From: Rhodosalinus sp041685465
Lineage (GTDB): Bacteria > Pseudomonadota > Alphaproteobacteria > Rhodobacterales > Rhodobacteraceae
Reading direction: 5' to 3'
NCBI RefSeq assembly: GCF_041685465.1
Contig: NZ_JAWLFS010000010.1
Coordinates: 1 to 23,816, forward strand
Length of the DNA stretch: 23,816 nucleotides
A program made the translations under genes and the position numbers. Below, one piece after another: positions 7,294-15,054 of the stretch (within the stretch, counting starts at the first letter, position 1; each line of letters opens with the position of its first letter). The notes under the pieces are model-generated. The model saw nothing but the letters and a program-made list of their open reading frames with translations, was not told where the DNA came from and ran no database searches.

Positions 7294-7297
7294 TCCG

Positions 7298-7304
7298 CCT
7301 CTCC
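7298..7304 (-). promoter_or_regulatory. Ribosome binding site that fixes the algH start
   Basis: GGAGAGG on the minus strand lies 4 bases (GGAG alone: 7 bases) before the ATG at 7293. The alternative ATG at 7323 has nothing similar, so 7293 is preferred. Confidence 0.6.
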
Positions 7305-7382
7305 GTTGCTCGAAGAGCAACATGACCCCGCCCGCGGGGCGCTTCAAGGGTGCCGGCTCGCCGGAACGTGAGCGCAGGCGCC

Positions 7383-7410
7383 TTGGCAAAGCCGCCGCGC
7401 TGCGCAATCT
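7383..7410 (+). promoter_or_regulatory. Weak candidate promoter for the DsbD-domain gene (possibly leaderless)
   Basis: TTGGCA (7383-7388), a 16-base spacer and CAATCT (7405-7410). The -35 element is good and the -10 poor. A start about 7 bases after the -10 would fall at or next to the ATG at 7417, and there is no Shine-Dalgarno, so the mRNA could be leaderless. Confidence 0.22.
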
Positions 7411-7416
7411 GGGCCC

Positions 7417-8232
7417 ATGCGACTGCGATCCCTCCTGCTTTCTCTCGGCGCGCTCTCCGCCGCGGCCCTGGCGCCCGCGGCCCCGGCGCGCGCGCTCGAC
7501 GTCGTCAAGGGCGAGATCCTGCCGGGCTGGCGCCGCGCCGACGGGACGCATCTCGCCGGGCTGCGGCTGACGCTCGACCCGGGGTGGAAGACCTACTGGC
7601 GCGCACCGGGCGACGCGGGCATCCCGCCGGACTTCGACTGGAGCGGGTCGGGCAACCTCGGCGGGGTGGAGATCGCCTGGCCCGTGCCGGAGGTCTTCGA
7701 CCAGAACGGCATGCGCACGATCGTCTATTCGGACGAGGTGGTGCTGCCGCTGCGCGTGGACCCGAGGCGCGCCGGCGAGGCGGTGGCGCTCTCCGCCGAG
7801 ATCTCCCTCGGCGTCTGCGAGGACATCTGCATCCCGGCCGAGATCGCGGTCGAGGGCACGCTGCCCGCCACCGGCGGCACCCCCGATCCGGCGATTGCCG
7901 CGGCCCTCGCCGCACGCCCCCTCGACGCGGAGGACGCCGACGTCGGGGCCGTCACCTGCACCGTGACGCCCACCGAACGCGGCGTCACGCTCAGCGCCAC
8001 GGTCGCGCTGCCCCGCGCGGACGCGAGGACCGCGGCGGTGATCGAGCCGGGCGATCCCGAAATCTGGGCCTCCGAGCCGGACCTCGCGCATCCCGCGCCG
8101 GACCGGGTCGTGGCGACCAGTGACCTGGAGCACGTGGGCGGCGGCGCCTTCGCACTCGACCGGAGCGCGGTGCGCATCACCCTTCTCGGCGCCGGCACGG
8201 CGGTGGACATCCGCGGCTGCGCCGGCGGTTAG
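7417..8232 (+). CDS. Exported DsbD alpha-domain (PF11412-like) protein
   Basis: The 271-residue protein has a signal peptide (MRLRSLLLSLGALSAAALAPAAPARA, cleavage likely after ARA-L near residue 26), so it should be periplasmic. The body resembles the N-terminal domain of DsbD/ScsB thiol-disulfide reductases: PGWKTYWRAPGDAGIPPDFDWSGSGN near residue 50, then ISLGVCEDICIPAE with two cysteines spaced C-x3-C, the expected redox pair of this domain. The membrane and thioredoxin domains of full DsbD are absent, so it is a stand-alone domain that would receive electrons from, or pass them to, a partner encoded elsewhere. Later cysteines (in TCTVTP and RGCAGG) may form a structural disulfide. Role in cytochrome c maturation or copper stress is a guess. 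Confidence 0.82.
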   Translation: MRLRSLLLSLGALSAAALAPAAPARALDVVKGEILPGWRRADGTHLAGLRLTLDPGWKTYWRAPGDAGIPPDFDWSGSGNLGGVEIAWPVPEVFDQNGMRTIVYSDEVVLPLRVDPRRAGEAVALSAEISLGVCEDICIPAEIAVEGTLPATGGTPDPAIAAALAARPLDAEDADVGAVTCTVTPTERGVTLSATVALPRADARTAAVIEPGDPEIWASEPDLAHPAPDRVVATSDLEHVGGGAFALDRSAVRITLLGAGTAVDIRGCAGG

Positions 8233-8235
8233 CGC

Positions 8236-8287
8236 CCAAGCGGTTTCGGGAAACCGCTTGGCCAAGCGCGTTGCAACGCGCTTGGCC
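8236..8287. repeat. Compound palindrome between convergent genes
   Basis: Two abutting inverted repeats fill the gap between the DsbD-domain gene and the RND gene. The first is an 11-bp stem, CCAAGCGGTTT (8236-8246) and AAACCGCTTGG (8251-8261), around CGGG. The second is a perfect 28-bp palindrome (8260-8287) with half-site GGCCAAGCGCGTTG. Where they meet, CGCTTGG/CCAAGCG (8255-8268) is a third palindrome, so arms can pair in alternative ways. All arms share CCAAGCG. It probably ends transcription from both sides, but the design looks like a mobile intergenic repeat. No second copy is seen in this window. Confidence 0.85.
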
Positions 8288-8294
8288 CGGCCGC

Positions 8295-11200
8295 TCACGC
8301 CGCGCGACGCCCGGGCCGGGTGACGAGCCGCACCGCCAGCGCCGCCGCCAGCGCGACCACCGCCGCCCCCGCGAGGTAGGCGGCGAGCGCGGCAGCCATC
8401 GGCGGCGCGGCCGCGAGCCCGGGCATCAGATCGGCGATCGGCGGCGTCAGCGCCCCGGTCACCGCCGTCCAGCCGAGCGTCGCCGCCAGCCAAGCGAGGC
8501 TCGCCAGCGCGCCGAGCCGGAGCCCGGTGCGCGCGCCCCGCGCCCGGAAGCGCAGCCCCCGGCGGAAGGCGCGCACCAGCCGGCCGAGATCGGTCTGCGC
8601 CGCGAGCAGCGCGGGCACCACGAGCAGCACGAGCACCATCCCGAAGCCGAGCCCGTAGACCAGCGTGATCACCGTGGGCTTCAGGAACTCGGCCTGGCTC
8701 GAGCCTTCGTAGAGCAGCGGCGTGAGGCCGAGCACCGTCGTCGCCGTCGTCAGGAGCACGGGCCTGAGCCGGTCGGCCGCCCCGTCCACGATCGCCGGGG
8801 CGAGGCCACGGGTGCGCGCCTTTTCGGCGATGGTGGTCATCAGAACGATCGAATCGTTCACGATGATGCCCGTCATGCCGAGAAGCCCCACCACCGAGAA
8901 CATCGAGAGCGGCACGCCCCAGGCATTGTGTCCCCAGATCGCGCCGACGAGACCGAAGGGAATCACCGCCATCACCACGAACGGCCGCGTCCAGCTTCCG
9001 AAGATCCACGCCAGCGCGAGGTAGATCCCCGTGAGGCAGAGCAGAAGCCCCGTCACCGCGTCGGCGAGGAACTCGCTTTCCTGCTCCGAGAGCCCGGAGA
9101 CCCGCCAGTTCACCTGCCGCTCGGCGGCGATGGCGGGCAGGATCTCTTCCTCCAGCGCGGTGCGGATCTCGGCCGTGCGCGCGGCGTCCTCCATGTCGAT
9201 GTCGCCGGTGACCGAGACGACGCGCAGCCCGTTCTCCCGCCGCACCGTCGAGAAGCCCGTCCGCCGCTCGACCGAGACCACGTCGGCAAGCGGCACATAG
9301 GCGCCCTCGGGCGTGCGGAGCTGCATCCGGTCCATGAAATCGGCCTTGAGCGCGTCCTCGGGCAGTTCCACGCGGATCGCGGCGCTGCGCGGGCCGGCGG
9401 GATAGGTCGCCGCCTCGATGCCGCCCAGACGGTCGCGCAGAACCCGGCCGAGCCCCTCCGCAGAGAGGCCCAGGGCATGGCCCTGCGCCGTGAGCTCGAG
9501 GATCAGCTCCTCCTTGTCGTAGGGCAGGTCGTCCTCGACGCCCGACACCTCCGGGAAGCGCGCCACGGCCGTCTTGAGATCCTCGGCGGCGGCCTTCAGC
9601 GTCCCGGCCGAAGCGCCGTGGAACTGCACGTCGAGCGCGTCGCCTCCCGGCCCCGAGCGGAAGCCGCGGAAGGTGACCGTCTCGGCCATCGGGTGGCGCT
9701 CGACGCGCTCCTGCAGGGCGCCGACGAAGGCGAAGGCGGAATAGGGGCGGAGATCGGCGTCGATGAGTTCGATCGAGATACCGCCCAGCTGGTCGGGCTC
9801 CTTGGTCTCGGCGCCCGCCATGCCCCAGCCGGCGTTGCCGCCCACCTCGGCGAGGACATAGTCGACCGGATTGCGCCCGTGCTCCTCCGCGTAGTCCGCG
9901 GCGACCTCCTCGACCGCGCGCTGCATCGCCGCCATCTGCTCGAGGCTGTCGGCGCGCGTCGCGCCGGTCGCCATGGCGAAGTTCCCCGTCACCGACGAGC
10001 GCTCCGGCGCGTTGAAGAAGCGCCAGCTCACGTCGCCGCTCACCACGAGGGCGACCTGGCTGGCCAGGATCGCGACGACCCCGGCGAGGACGACATAGCG
10101 CGCGCGGATGACGCCGCGCATCGCGGGGCGGAAGAGCCGGTCGCGCACGACCGCGAAGCCGCGGTTCACCTGCCGCGAGGGCCAGTCGTACCAGTGCTCG
10201 CGGTCGGAAGACTTCAGCGCATGCGCCATGTGGTTGGGCAGGATCAGGAAGCATTCCACGAGGCTCGCCAGCAGCACCGCGATCACCGTGAAGGGAATGT
10301 CGGCGATCAGGTCGCCGAAGCGCCCGCCGATGGCGACCAGCGAGAAGAAGGCGAAAACGGTCGTCAGCGTCGCCGCGAAGACCGGCATCGCCATGCGCCG
10401 CGCCGCGTTCTCGGCGGCGACCACGGGCGGCTCGCCGAGGGTCCGATGGCGGTGGTCGGCGTGCTCGCCCACGACGATGGCGTCGTCCACCACGATGCCG
10501 AGCGTGATGATGAGCGCGAAGAGCGAGATCATGTTGATCGTCAGCCCGCCCGCGTACATCAGCGCGACGGTGGCGAACATCGCCGTCGGGATGCCCGCGG
10601 CGACCCAGAAGGCGGTGCGCGCGTTCAGGAAGAGAAAGAGCAGCAGCACCACGAGGCCGAGGCCCATGAGCCCGTTGTCGATCAGGATGTCGAGCCGGCC
10701 CGAGATGTAATCCGCCCGCGTGCGGATCAGATCGACCGAAACGTCCTCGGGCAGCGTCGCGCGCAGATCGGCGGCGACTTCCTCGACGGTGCGCTGCATG
10801 GCGATCGCGTCGCCCCGCGCCGAGCGGTCCACCCGCACCGACATCGCCGGATCGTCGCCAACGAAGTAGCTGCGTTCGCGCGCCGCGCCCTCGACGCGGA
10901 CGCTGGCGACCTGCCCGATGGTCAGATCCGCGCCGGAGGGGTCGGAGCGCAGCACGATGTCCGCGATTTCCTCGGCGCCGCGCGTCTCGCGTCCCGTGCG
11001 CACCCGCGTCGTGGCCGAGGCGACGTCGCCGGCGGGCGAGGCGTCCACCTCCGCCGCGATGGCCGAGGCGATGTCGCGCATGGTCAGATCGTGGGCGATG
11101 AGCGCGGCCTGCTCCACCTCCACGACCGTTTCGGGCGCGGCGAGGCCGCGGATCGTCGTCCGCGTCACGCCCGCCTCGAAGAGCCGCGCCACGAGTTCGT

Positions 11201-11702
11201 CGGCGTAGCGCGCGATCTGGTCGACGCCGACGGGCCCGGTGATGACCACGTCGGTCACCCGGTCGCGCCACGCGCCGCGGCGCACCTCGGGCTCCTCGGC
11301 CTCCTCCGGCAGTTCGGTGATCTGGTCGACCGCCGTCTGCACGTCGTCGGCGGCGCGCGACATTTCCCAGCCGGGCTCGAAATCGACGCGGATGCTCGCC
11401 CGGCCCTCGCGCGAGGTGGCCTCGGTGCCCTCGACCCCCTCGACGGCGAGAAGCGCGGGCTCCAGCACCTGCACGATGCCCGAATCGACGTCCTCCGCCC
11501 CCGCGCCGGTCCAGGCGACGGAAACGGTGACATCGTCCACCACCACGTCCGGGAAGAACTGCGCGCGCATGTTGGGGAAGGACACGAGTCCCGCGACCAG
11601 CATGAGCACCAGAAGCAGGTTGGCCAGTGTCGGATGCCGCGTGAAATGCGAGAGGATCCCGCCCGGCCCCCCGCCCGGTCCCTGCGGCGCCGCACCGGCC
11701 AC
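8295..11702 (-). CDS. RND efflux permease with C-terminal membrane extension
   Basis: The 1135-residue inner-membrane proton-driven pump is of the AcrB/HAE1-like RND superfamily. Helix 1 follows LSHFTRHPTLANLLLVLMLVAG; the periplasmic porter domain follows FPDVVVDDVTVSVAWTGAGAEDVD. Helix 4 carries GIVVDDAIVVGEH with the Asp pair at 406-407 (AcrB Asp407/408). In the second half, GMTGIIVNDSIVLMTTIAEKAR has Asn where AcrB has Lys940, a substitution shared by many relatives, and RLRPVLLTTATTVLGLTPLL is the helix 11 region. Normal members end near residue 1030-1050. Here about 100 more residues add two or three hydrophobic segments (GALASLAWLAATLGW, MAAALAAYLAGAAVVALAAALAV). The start is GTG at 11702, with GGAGGG 7 bases upstream inside the adaptor gene. 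Substrate is unknown, and no TolC-type gene is present. Confidence 0.92.
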   Translation of the reverse strand: MAGAAPQGPGGGPGGILSHFTRHPTLANLLLVLMLVAGLVSFPNMRAQFFPDVVVDDVTVSVAWTGAGAEDVDSGIVQVLEPALLAVEGVEGTEATSREGRASIRVDFEPGWEMSRAADDVQTAVDQITELPEEAEEPEVRRGAWRDRVTDVVITGPVGVDQIARYADELVARLFEAGVTRTTIRGLAAPETVVEVEQAALIAHDLTMRDIASAIAAEVDASPAGDVASATTRVRTGRETRGAEEIADIVLRSDPSGADLTIGQVASVRVEGAARERSYFVGDDPAMSVRVDRSARGDAIAMQRTVEEVAADLRATLPEDVSVDLIRTRADYISGRLDILIDNGLMGLGLVVLLLFLFLNARTAFWVAAGIPTAMFATVALMYAGGLTINMISLFALIITLGIVVDDAIVVGEHADHRHRTLGEPPVVAAENAARRMAMPVFAATLTTVFAFFSLVAIGGRFGDLIADIPFTVIAVLLASLVECFLILPNHMAHALKSSDREHWYDWPSRQVNRGFAVVRDRLFRPAMRGVIRARYVVLAGVVAILASQVALVVSGDVSWRFFNAPERSSVTGNFAMATGATRADSLEQMAAMQRAVEEVAADYAEEHGRNPVDYVLAEVGGNAGWGMAGAETKEPDQLGGISIELIDADLRPYSAFAFVGALQERVERHPMAETVTFRGFRSGPGGDALDVQFHGASAGTLKAAAEDLKTAVARFPEVSGVEDDLPYDKEELILELTAQGHALGLSAEGLGRVLRDRLGGIEAATYPAGPRSAAIRVELPEDALKADFMDRMQLRTPEGAYVPLADVVSVERRTGFSTVRRENGLRVVSVTGDIDMEDAARTAEIRTALEEEILPAIAAERQVNWRVSGLSEQESEFLADAVTGLLLCLTGIYLALAWIFGSWTRPFVVMAVIPFGLVGAIWGHNAWGVPLSMFSVVGLLGMTGIIVNDSIVLMTTIAEKARTRGLAPAIVDGAADRLRPVLLTTATTVLGLTPLLYEGSSQAEFLKPTVITLVYGLGFGMVLVLLVVPALLAAQTDLGRLVRAFRRGLRFRARGARTGLRLGALASLAWLAATLGWTAVTGALTPPIADLMPGLAAAPPMAAALAAYLAGAAVVALAAALAVRLVTRPGRRAA

Positions 11703-11705
11703 GGC

Positions 11706-13160
11706 TCAGCCCTCCATCCGCGCTTCGAGGCGCGCGACCACGCGGGCGGGCACCTGCGGCGCGGCGAGCCGGGCGCGCAGGCGTGCCTTGGCGGCCTCGG
11801 GCAGATCGGCCCGGTCCTCGATGAAGGCGACGAGCCGCGCGCGCCGCTCCGGCGAAAGCTCCAGCATGGCCTCGGGCTCGGGCCCGGCGGCGGCGCTTTC
11901 GAGCGGGCGCACCTTCACGCCGGGGCCGAGGAGCGGCGTGCGCGCGGCGACAACCTGCCGGCCGTCGAGCGCCGGCGCGCGCACCAGCACGTCATCCCCC
12001 TGCCGGCGCAGGAGCGTCACCGCCATCGACTCGAGCCGGTCCCCGGGACCGAGGACCAGCACCTCGTCGGCCGAATCGAGCGCGCTCGCCGGCAGGCGCA
12101 CGACCCGCTCCAGCGGCGGCTCCTCGACCTCGACGGTGACGAAATCACCGGGCTTGAAGCCGGGCGCGGCGTCGAGCCCGGCGAAGACCCGCCGCCCCGT
12201 GCGCCCCTCGCCCACGGAGGCGTCCTCGCGGTCCAGGCTGCCCTCGGCGGTCAGGTCGGTGCCCGCCCCCTCGAGCCGGACCCTGACCGGTGCCGCCCGC
12301 AGATCGCCGCCCTCGTCCAGAAGCCGGCCGTATTGCGACGTCGAGACGCGGAAGGCGACCTCGAGCGCGTCCGCGTCGATCAGGCGGCCGAGCCGCTCGT
12401 TCATCGAGACGAGCCCCCCCTCGATCGCCGTGACCTCGGCAAGCCGGCCGTCGAAATCGGCGCGCAGCACCGTGTCGGCGAGGCGCCGCTCGGCCTCGGC
12501 GAGGGCGATCTCGCTCCGTTCGATCCGGGTCTGCGCCTGATCGACGCGCGCCTCGGCCTGCGCCACCGCCTGCCGACGCGCGACGACAGCCTGCCGCGCG
12601 GACGCGGCAGCGAGTTCCGTCGTCTCCACCGTCGCCGTCGTTCCGACACCCCGCTCGGAGAGATCGCGCGAGCGCGCAAGCGCGCGTTCGCGCAGCTCCG
12701 CCTGCTCCTGCGCGACGTCGAGTTCGTCCCGCGCGAGCGCAAGGCCGCGCTCGGCGTCCCGTGCCTCGGCCCGCGCATCCATCAGGTCGGCGCGGGCCCG
12801 GTCGCGCGCGGCTTCGGCGTCGGCCGGGTCGATCCGCATGAGCACATTGCCCTCGGTCACCGTGCCGCCGTCCACGAAGCTCTCCGCGAGTTCGACCACG
12901 CGGCCCGCCGCGGCGGCGCGCAGTTCCAGCGTGCGGCGGCTCCGCACCTCGCCGTAGGCCGTGAGCACCGGCGTCGCCGTGCCGGCCTCGGCCTGCACCA
13001 CATCCACGGCGAAGACCCGTTCGCGCGTCTCCGCCGCGCGCGGCGCCTCGGCCATGCGCTCCTGCACCGCGCCCTGTATCGCCGCGCCCGCATAGACCAG
13101 AAGGCCCAGCGCCGCCGACACGAGGAAAAGCCCCACCGCGCTCTTGCCGAGAAATCGCAT
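11706..13160 (-). CDS. RND efflux periplasmic adaptor (HlyD/MFP family)
   Basis: The 484-residue membrane-fusion protein joins the RND pump to an outer-membrane channel. It has an N-terminal membrane anchor (residues 8-30) without a lipobox, a split lipoyl domain (TLELRAAAAGRVVELAESFVDGGTVTEGNVLMRID and LRADFDGRLAEVTAIEGGLVSMNERLGRLID), and between them a long Ala/Arg/Glu-rich coiled-coil hairpin at about residues 110-225. The beta-barrel and membrane-proximal parts follow. The last 50 residues (LSPERRARLVAFIEDRADLPEAAKARL and on) form a charged helical tail beyond the normal fold. The ATG at 13160 is preceded by GAGG at 6 bases. It is the first gene of the pump operon, with 3 bases between its stop and the permease start. 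Confidence 0.9.
   Translation of the reverse strand: MRFLGKSAVGLFLVSAALGLLVYAGAAIQGAVQERMAEAPRAAETRERVFAVDVVQAEAGTATPVLTAYGEVRSRRTLELRAAAAGRVVELAESFVDGGTVTEGNVLMRIDPADAEAARDRARADLMDARAEARDAERGLALARDELDVAQEQAELRERALARSRDLSERGVGTTATVETTELAAASARQAVVARRQAVAQAEARVDQAQTRIERSEIALAEAERRLADTVLRADFDGRLAEVTAIEGGLVSMNERLGRLIDADALEVAFRVSTSQYGRLLDEGGDLRAAPVRVRLEGAGTDLTAEGSLDREDASVGEGRTGRRVFAGLDAAPGFKPGDFVTVEVEEPPLERVVRLPASALDSADEVLVLGPGDRLESMAVTLLRRQGDDVLVRAPALDGRQVVAARTPLLGPGVKVRPLESAAAGPEPEAMLELSPERRARLVAFIEDRADLPEAAKARLRARLAAPQVPARVVARLEARMEG
11710..11715 (-). promoter_or_regulatory. Ribosome binding site for the GTG start of the RND permease
   Basis: GGAGGG on the minus strand, within the last codons of the adaptor gene, lies 7 bases before the GTG at 11702. 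It decides the permease start and shows coupling to the adaptor. Confidence 0.65.
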
Positions 13161-13196
13161 CCGTCACCTCGATCCGGCCCGGAGGGGCCGCTTGTC

Positions 13197-13224
13197 GACA
13201 TAGGTACAGGGATAGAATTCCCAA
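13197..13224 (-). promoter_or_regulatory. Candidate promoter of the RND operon with an operator-like palindrome
   Basis: Read on the minus strand: TTGGGA (13224-13219), a 16-base spacer and TATGTC (13202-13197), 37 bases before the adaptor ATG. The spacer and the -35 element hold GGGA-N6-TCCC (13209-13222), and TGTCGACA (13194-13201) overlaps the -10. These could be repressor sites. No regulator gene is adjacent. The rest of the 297-bp gap (13225-13457) holds a GC-rich inverted repeat (13242-13251 with 13269-13278) and nothing else I can name. Confidence 0.35.
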
Positions 13225-13457
13225 GTCTGCATGTGAGACGCCGCGCGCCGCTGCGCCCTTCCGTCGCGGCGGCGCGCGACGCCCGGCACAAGGCACCCAA
13301 GCCGAGGCAACCGGCGGGCGCGACGCAGGACGGGCCTCCGACCGGGGCCACGCACCGGCGCGCGGCGATGGACCCGGCGCAGACTGGACAGCGCCGCGGG
13401 GAACGTGCCGGCGGTGCGCCCGGCGCCCGCTTGCCCGCCCGCGCAGGACGGGCCGGC

Positions 13458-13895
13458 TCAGTCGAACATCTCCGCGAAGAGCGGGCGGAGCGGCGCGATC
13501 ACCTCGAAGGAGAGAAGCTGCGCCGGCGTCAGGAAGGCGAAGCCCGCTCCCTCGCCCAGCAGCACGTCGCCCGGCGCGATGCCGCGGTCGGTGTGGAAGA
13601 CGTAAAGCACGCCGTCCGCCCGAACGTAGGAGGGCACGCGCACCAGCGGCGCGAGCTCGAACTCTCCGAGCCAGACGCCCGTCTCCTCGTGGAACTCGCG
13701 CACCGCCGCCTCGACCAGCGTCTCGCCCGGCTCCACCGCCCCGCCGAAGAGGCCCCATTGCCCCGGCGCGGCGATGTCGGGGCGGTCGTCGCGCAACTGC
13801 ATGAGCACCCGCCCCGCGGCGTCCTGCGCCATGACGAGCGCGCCGCGCCAGCCCTCGGTCGCGGGCAACGGGCCGAGGGCGCGAAAGCCGGTCAC
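13458..13895 (-). CDS. NUDIX hydrolase
   Basis: The 145-residue cytoplasmic hydrolase of nucleoside diphosphates linked to another group has a perfect NUDIX box, G-x5-E-x7-REFHEETGV, in GAVEPGETLVEAAVREFHEETGVW at about residues 52-76; the Glu residues bind Mg. QWGLFGGAVEPGE precedes it as usual. The substrate cannot be predicted; the protein lacks the extra domains of MutY or NadC-type relatives. It is the last gene of the coupled UDG-lysE-moaB-NUDIX operon: its ATG overlaps the moaB stop as ATGA. The region after its stop holds a GC-rich inverted repeat but no U-tract. Confidence 0.9.
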   Translation of the reverse strand: MTGFRALGPLPATEGWRGALVMAQDAAGRVLMQLRDDRPDIAAPGQWGLFGGAVEPGETLVEAAVREFHEETGVWLGEFELAPLVRVPSYVRADGVLYVFHTDRGIAPGDVLLGEGAGFAFLTPAQLLSFEVIAPLRPLFAEMFD

Positions 13896-14434
13896 TTGCG
13901 CCGGCGATGCTCGTCGAGGCGCGGCAGGATCTCGACGAAGTTGCAGGGCCGGTGGCGGTAATCGAGTTGCGGGCCGAGGATCGCGTCCCAGGCGTCGCGG
14001 CAGGCCGAGGGGCTGCCCGGCAGCGCGAAGAGGTAGGTACCCCCGGCGACCCCGCCGGTGGCGCGGCTCTGCACCGCGGAGGTCCCGATCTTCTGCCAGG
14101 AGACGAGGGCGAAGATCGTGCCGAAGGCCTCGATCTCCTTCTCGTAGACGTCGCGGTGCGCCTCCACGGTCACGTCGCGCCCGGTGAGCCCGGTGCCGCC
14201 GGTGGTGATCACCACGTCCACCTCCGGCGCCGCGATCCAGCGACGGAGCTGGTCGGCGATCCCGGCGCGTTCGTCGGGCAGGATGCGCCGCTCCGCGAGG
14301 GTATGGCCCGCCGCCTCGATCCGCTCCACCAGCGCCGCGCCGGAGCGGTCATCCTCGGGCGTGCGGGTGTCGCTCACCGTCAGGACGGCGATGCGGGCAG
14401 GGATGAAGTCGCGCTCTTCGTCGATCCGGCTCAT
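13892..14434 (-). CDS. moaB: Molybdenum cofactor biosynthesis protein B
   Basis: The 180-residue protein of the MoaB/MogA fold binds molybdopterin and takes part in adenylation or metal insertion in cofactor synthesis. Family motifs are IAVLTVSDTRTPEDDRSGAALVERIEAAGH at the N-terminus, VDVVITTGGTGLTGRDVT (the TTGGTG molybdopterin-binding loop, about residues 75-92), and FALPGSPSACRDAWDAILGPQLDYRHRPCNFVEILPRL at the C-terminus, all typical of the alphaproteobacterial MoaB. It overlaps lysE upstream (14431-14434) and the NUDIX gene downstream (13892-13895). A second molybdenum cofactor gene, mobA, lies 13 kb away and is not in the same operon. Confidence 0.94.
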   Translation of the reverse strand: MSRIDEERDFIPARIAVLTVSDTRTPEDDRSGAALVERIEAAGHTLAERRILPDERAGIADQLRRWIAAPEVDVVITTGGTGLTGRDVTVEAHRDVYEKEIEAFGTIFALVSWQKIGTSAVQSRATGGVAGGTYLFALPGSPSACRDAWDAILGPQLDYRHRPCNFVEILPRLDEHRRRK

Positions 14435-15054
14435 GGCCCCGACCTTGCGCCAAGGAGGAGGCGCAGCGCAAGCGCGCCGAAGATCGTCGCCGAGACGACC
14501 CCGGCGATCCGCGCCGCGCGCGGGCTCTGCACGAGCCGCCCCGCCGCGCCCCCGGCGAGCGCGCCGACCGCGGCGTTGACGATGAAGCCGCCGGCCGCCA
14601 GCAGCCCGCCGAGGAGCGCGAACTGCGCCATGAGGCCGCCTGATCCCGCGTCCACGAACTGCGGCAGGAAGGCGAGCGTGAAGAGAATCACTTTCGGGTT
14701 CAGCAGGTTCACGGCGAGCCCTTCGCGAAAGGCCCGCCCCGGCGCGCGCGCCGGTGCCTCCGGCCGTGCGACCCCTTGCCGGAGCGCCTGCACGGCAAGC
14801 CAGAGCAGATAGGCCACCCCGAGCCAGCGAATCGCGCCCATCGCCCCGGGCACGGCGGCAACCAGCGCGGCGAGCCCGAGCCCCGCCGCGAGCGCGTGGA
14901 TCAGCACGCCGAGGGAGATGCCCGCGCTCGCCGCGAGCGCCGCGCGCCGCCCGCCCGAAAGCCCCTGCGCCAGCGCGAACATCATGTCCGCCCCCGGCGT
15001 CAGGTTGAGCGCGAGCGCCGCGGGCAGGAAGGCGAGGAGGACGACAGGATCCAT
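14431..15054 (-). CDS. LysE family amino acid exporter
   Basis: The 207-residue inner-membrane protein of the LysE/RhtB family exports amino acids or homoserine-lactone-like compounds. The N-terminal LLAFLPAALALNLTPGADMMFALAQGLSGGRRAALAASAGISLG carries the family signature (NLTPGxD, GxxxG, G.R.G...A.G...G). The centre NLLNPKVILFTLAFLPQFVD is the second signature. Five to six hydrophobic segments are visible. Substrate cannot be told. The ATG at 15054 shares one base with the upstream glycosylase stop (TGATG), and the stop overlaps the moaB start, so its expression is tied to the operon rather than to a divergent LysR regulator, which many RhtB genes have. Confidence 0.91.
   Translation of the reverse strand: MDPVVLLAFLPAALALNLTPGADMMFALAQGLSGGRRAALAASAGISLGVLIHALAAGLGLAALVAAVPGAMGAIRWLGVAYLLWLAVQALRQGVARPEAPARAPGRAFREGLAVNLLNPKVILFTLAFLPQFVDAGSGGLMAQFALLGGLLAAGGFIVNAAVGALAGGAAGRLVQSPRAARIAGVVSATIFGALALRLLLGARSGP

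Noticed and set aside
7294..11271. Long upstream extension of the AlgH frame on the minus strand (1514 codons in all)
   Set aside because: It lies in another frame across the RND gene and antisense to the DsbD-domain gene. Only the last 188 codons have family motifs and a ribosome binding site.
13242..13278. 10-bp inverted repeat upstream of the RND promoter
   Set aside because: The arms are only C and G in an alternating run and the loop is 17 bases; weak evidence for a terminator of the NUDIX operon, so it is only mentioned.
8271..13961. Plus-strand open frame of 1896 codons opposite the RND operon
   Set aside because: It is antisense to the RND permease, its adaptor and the NUDIX gene, all of which have clear family motifs. 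Its product is Arg/His/Gly/Asp-rich with no domain, as expected in GC-rich DNA where the opposite strand lacks stops.
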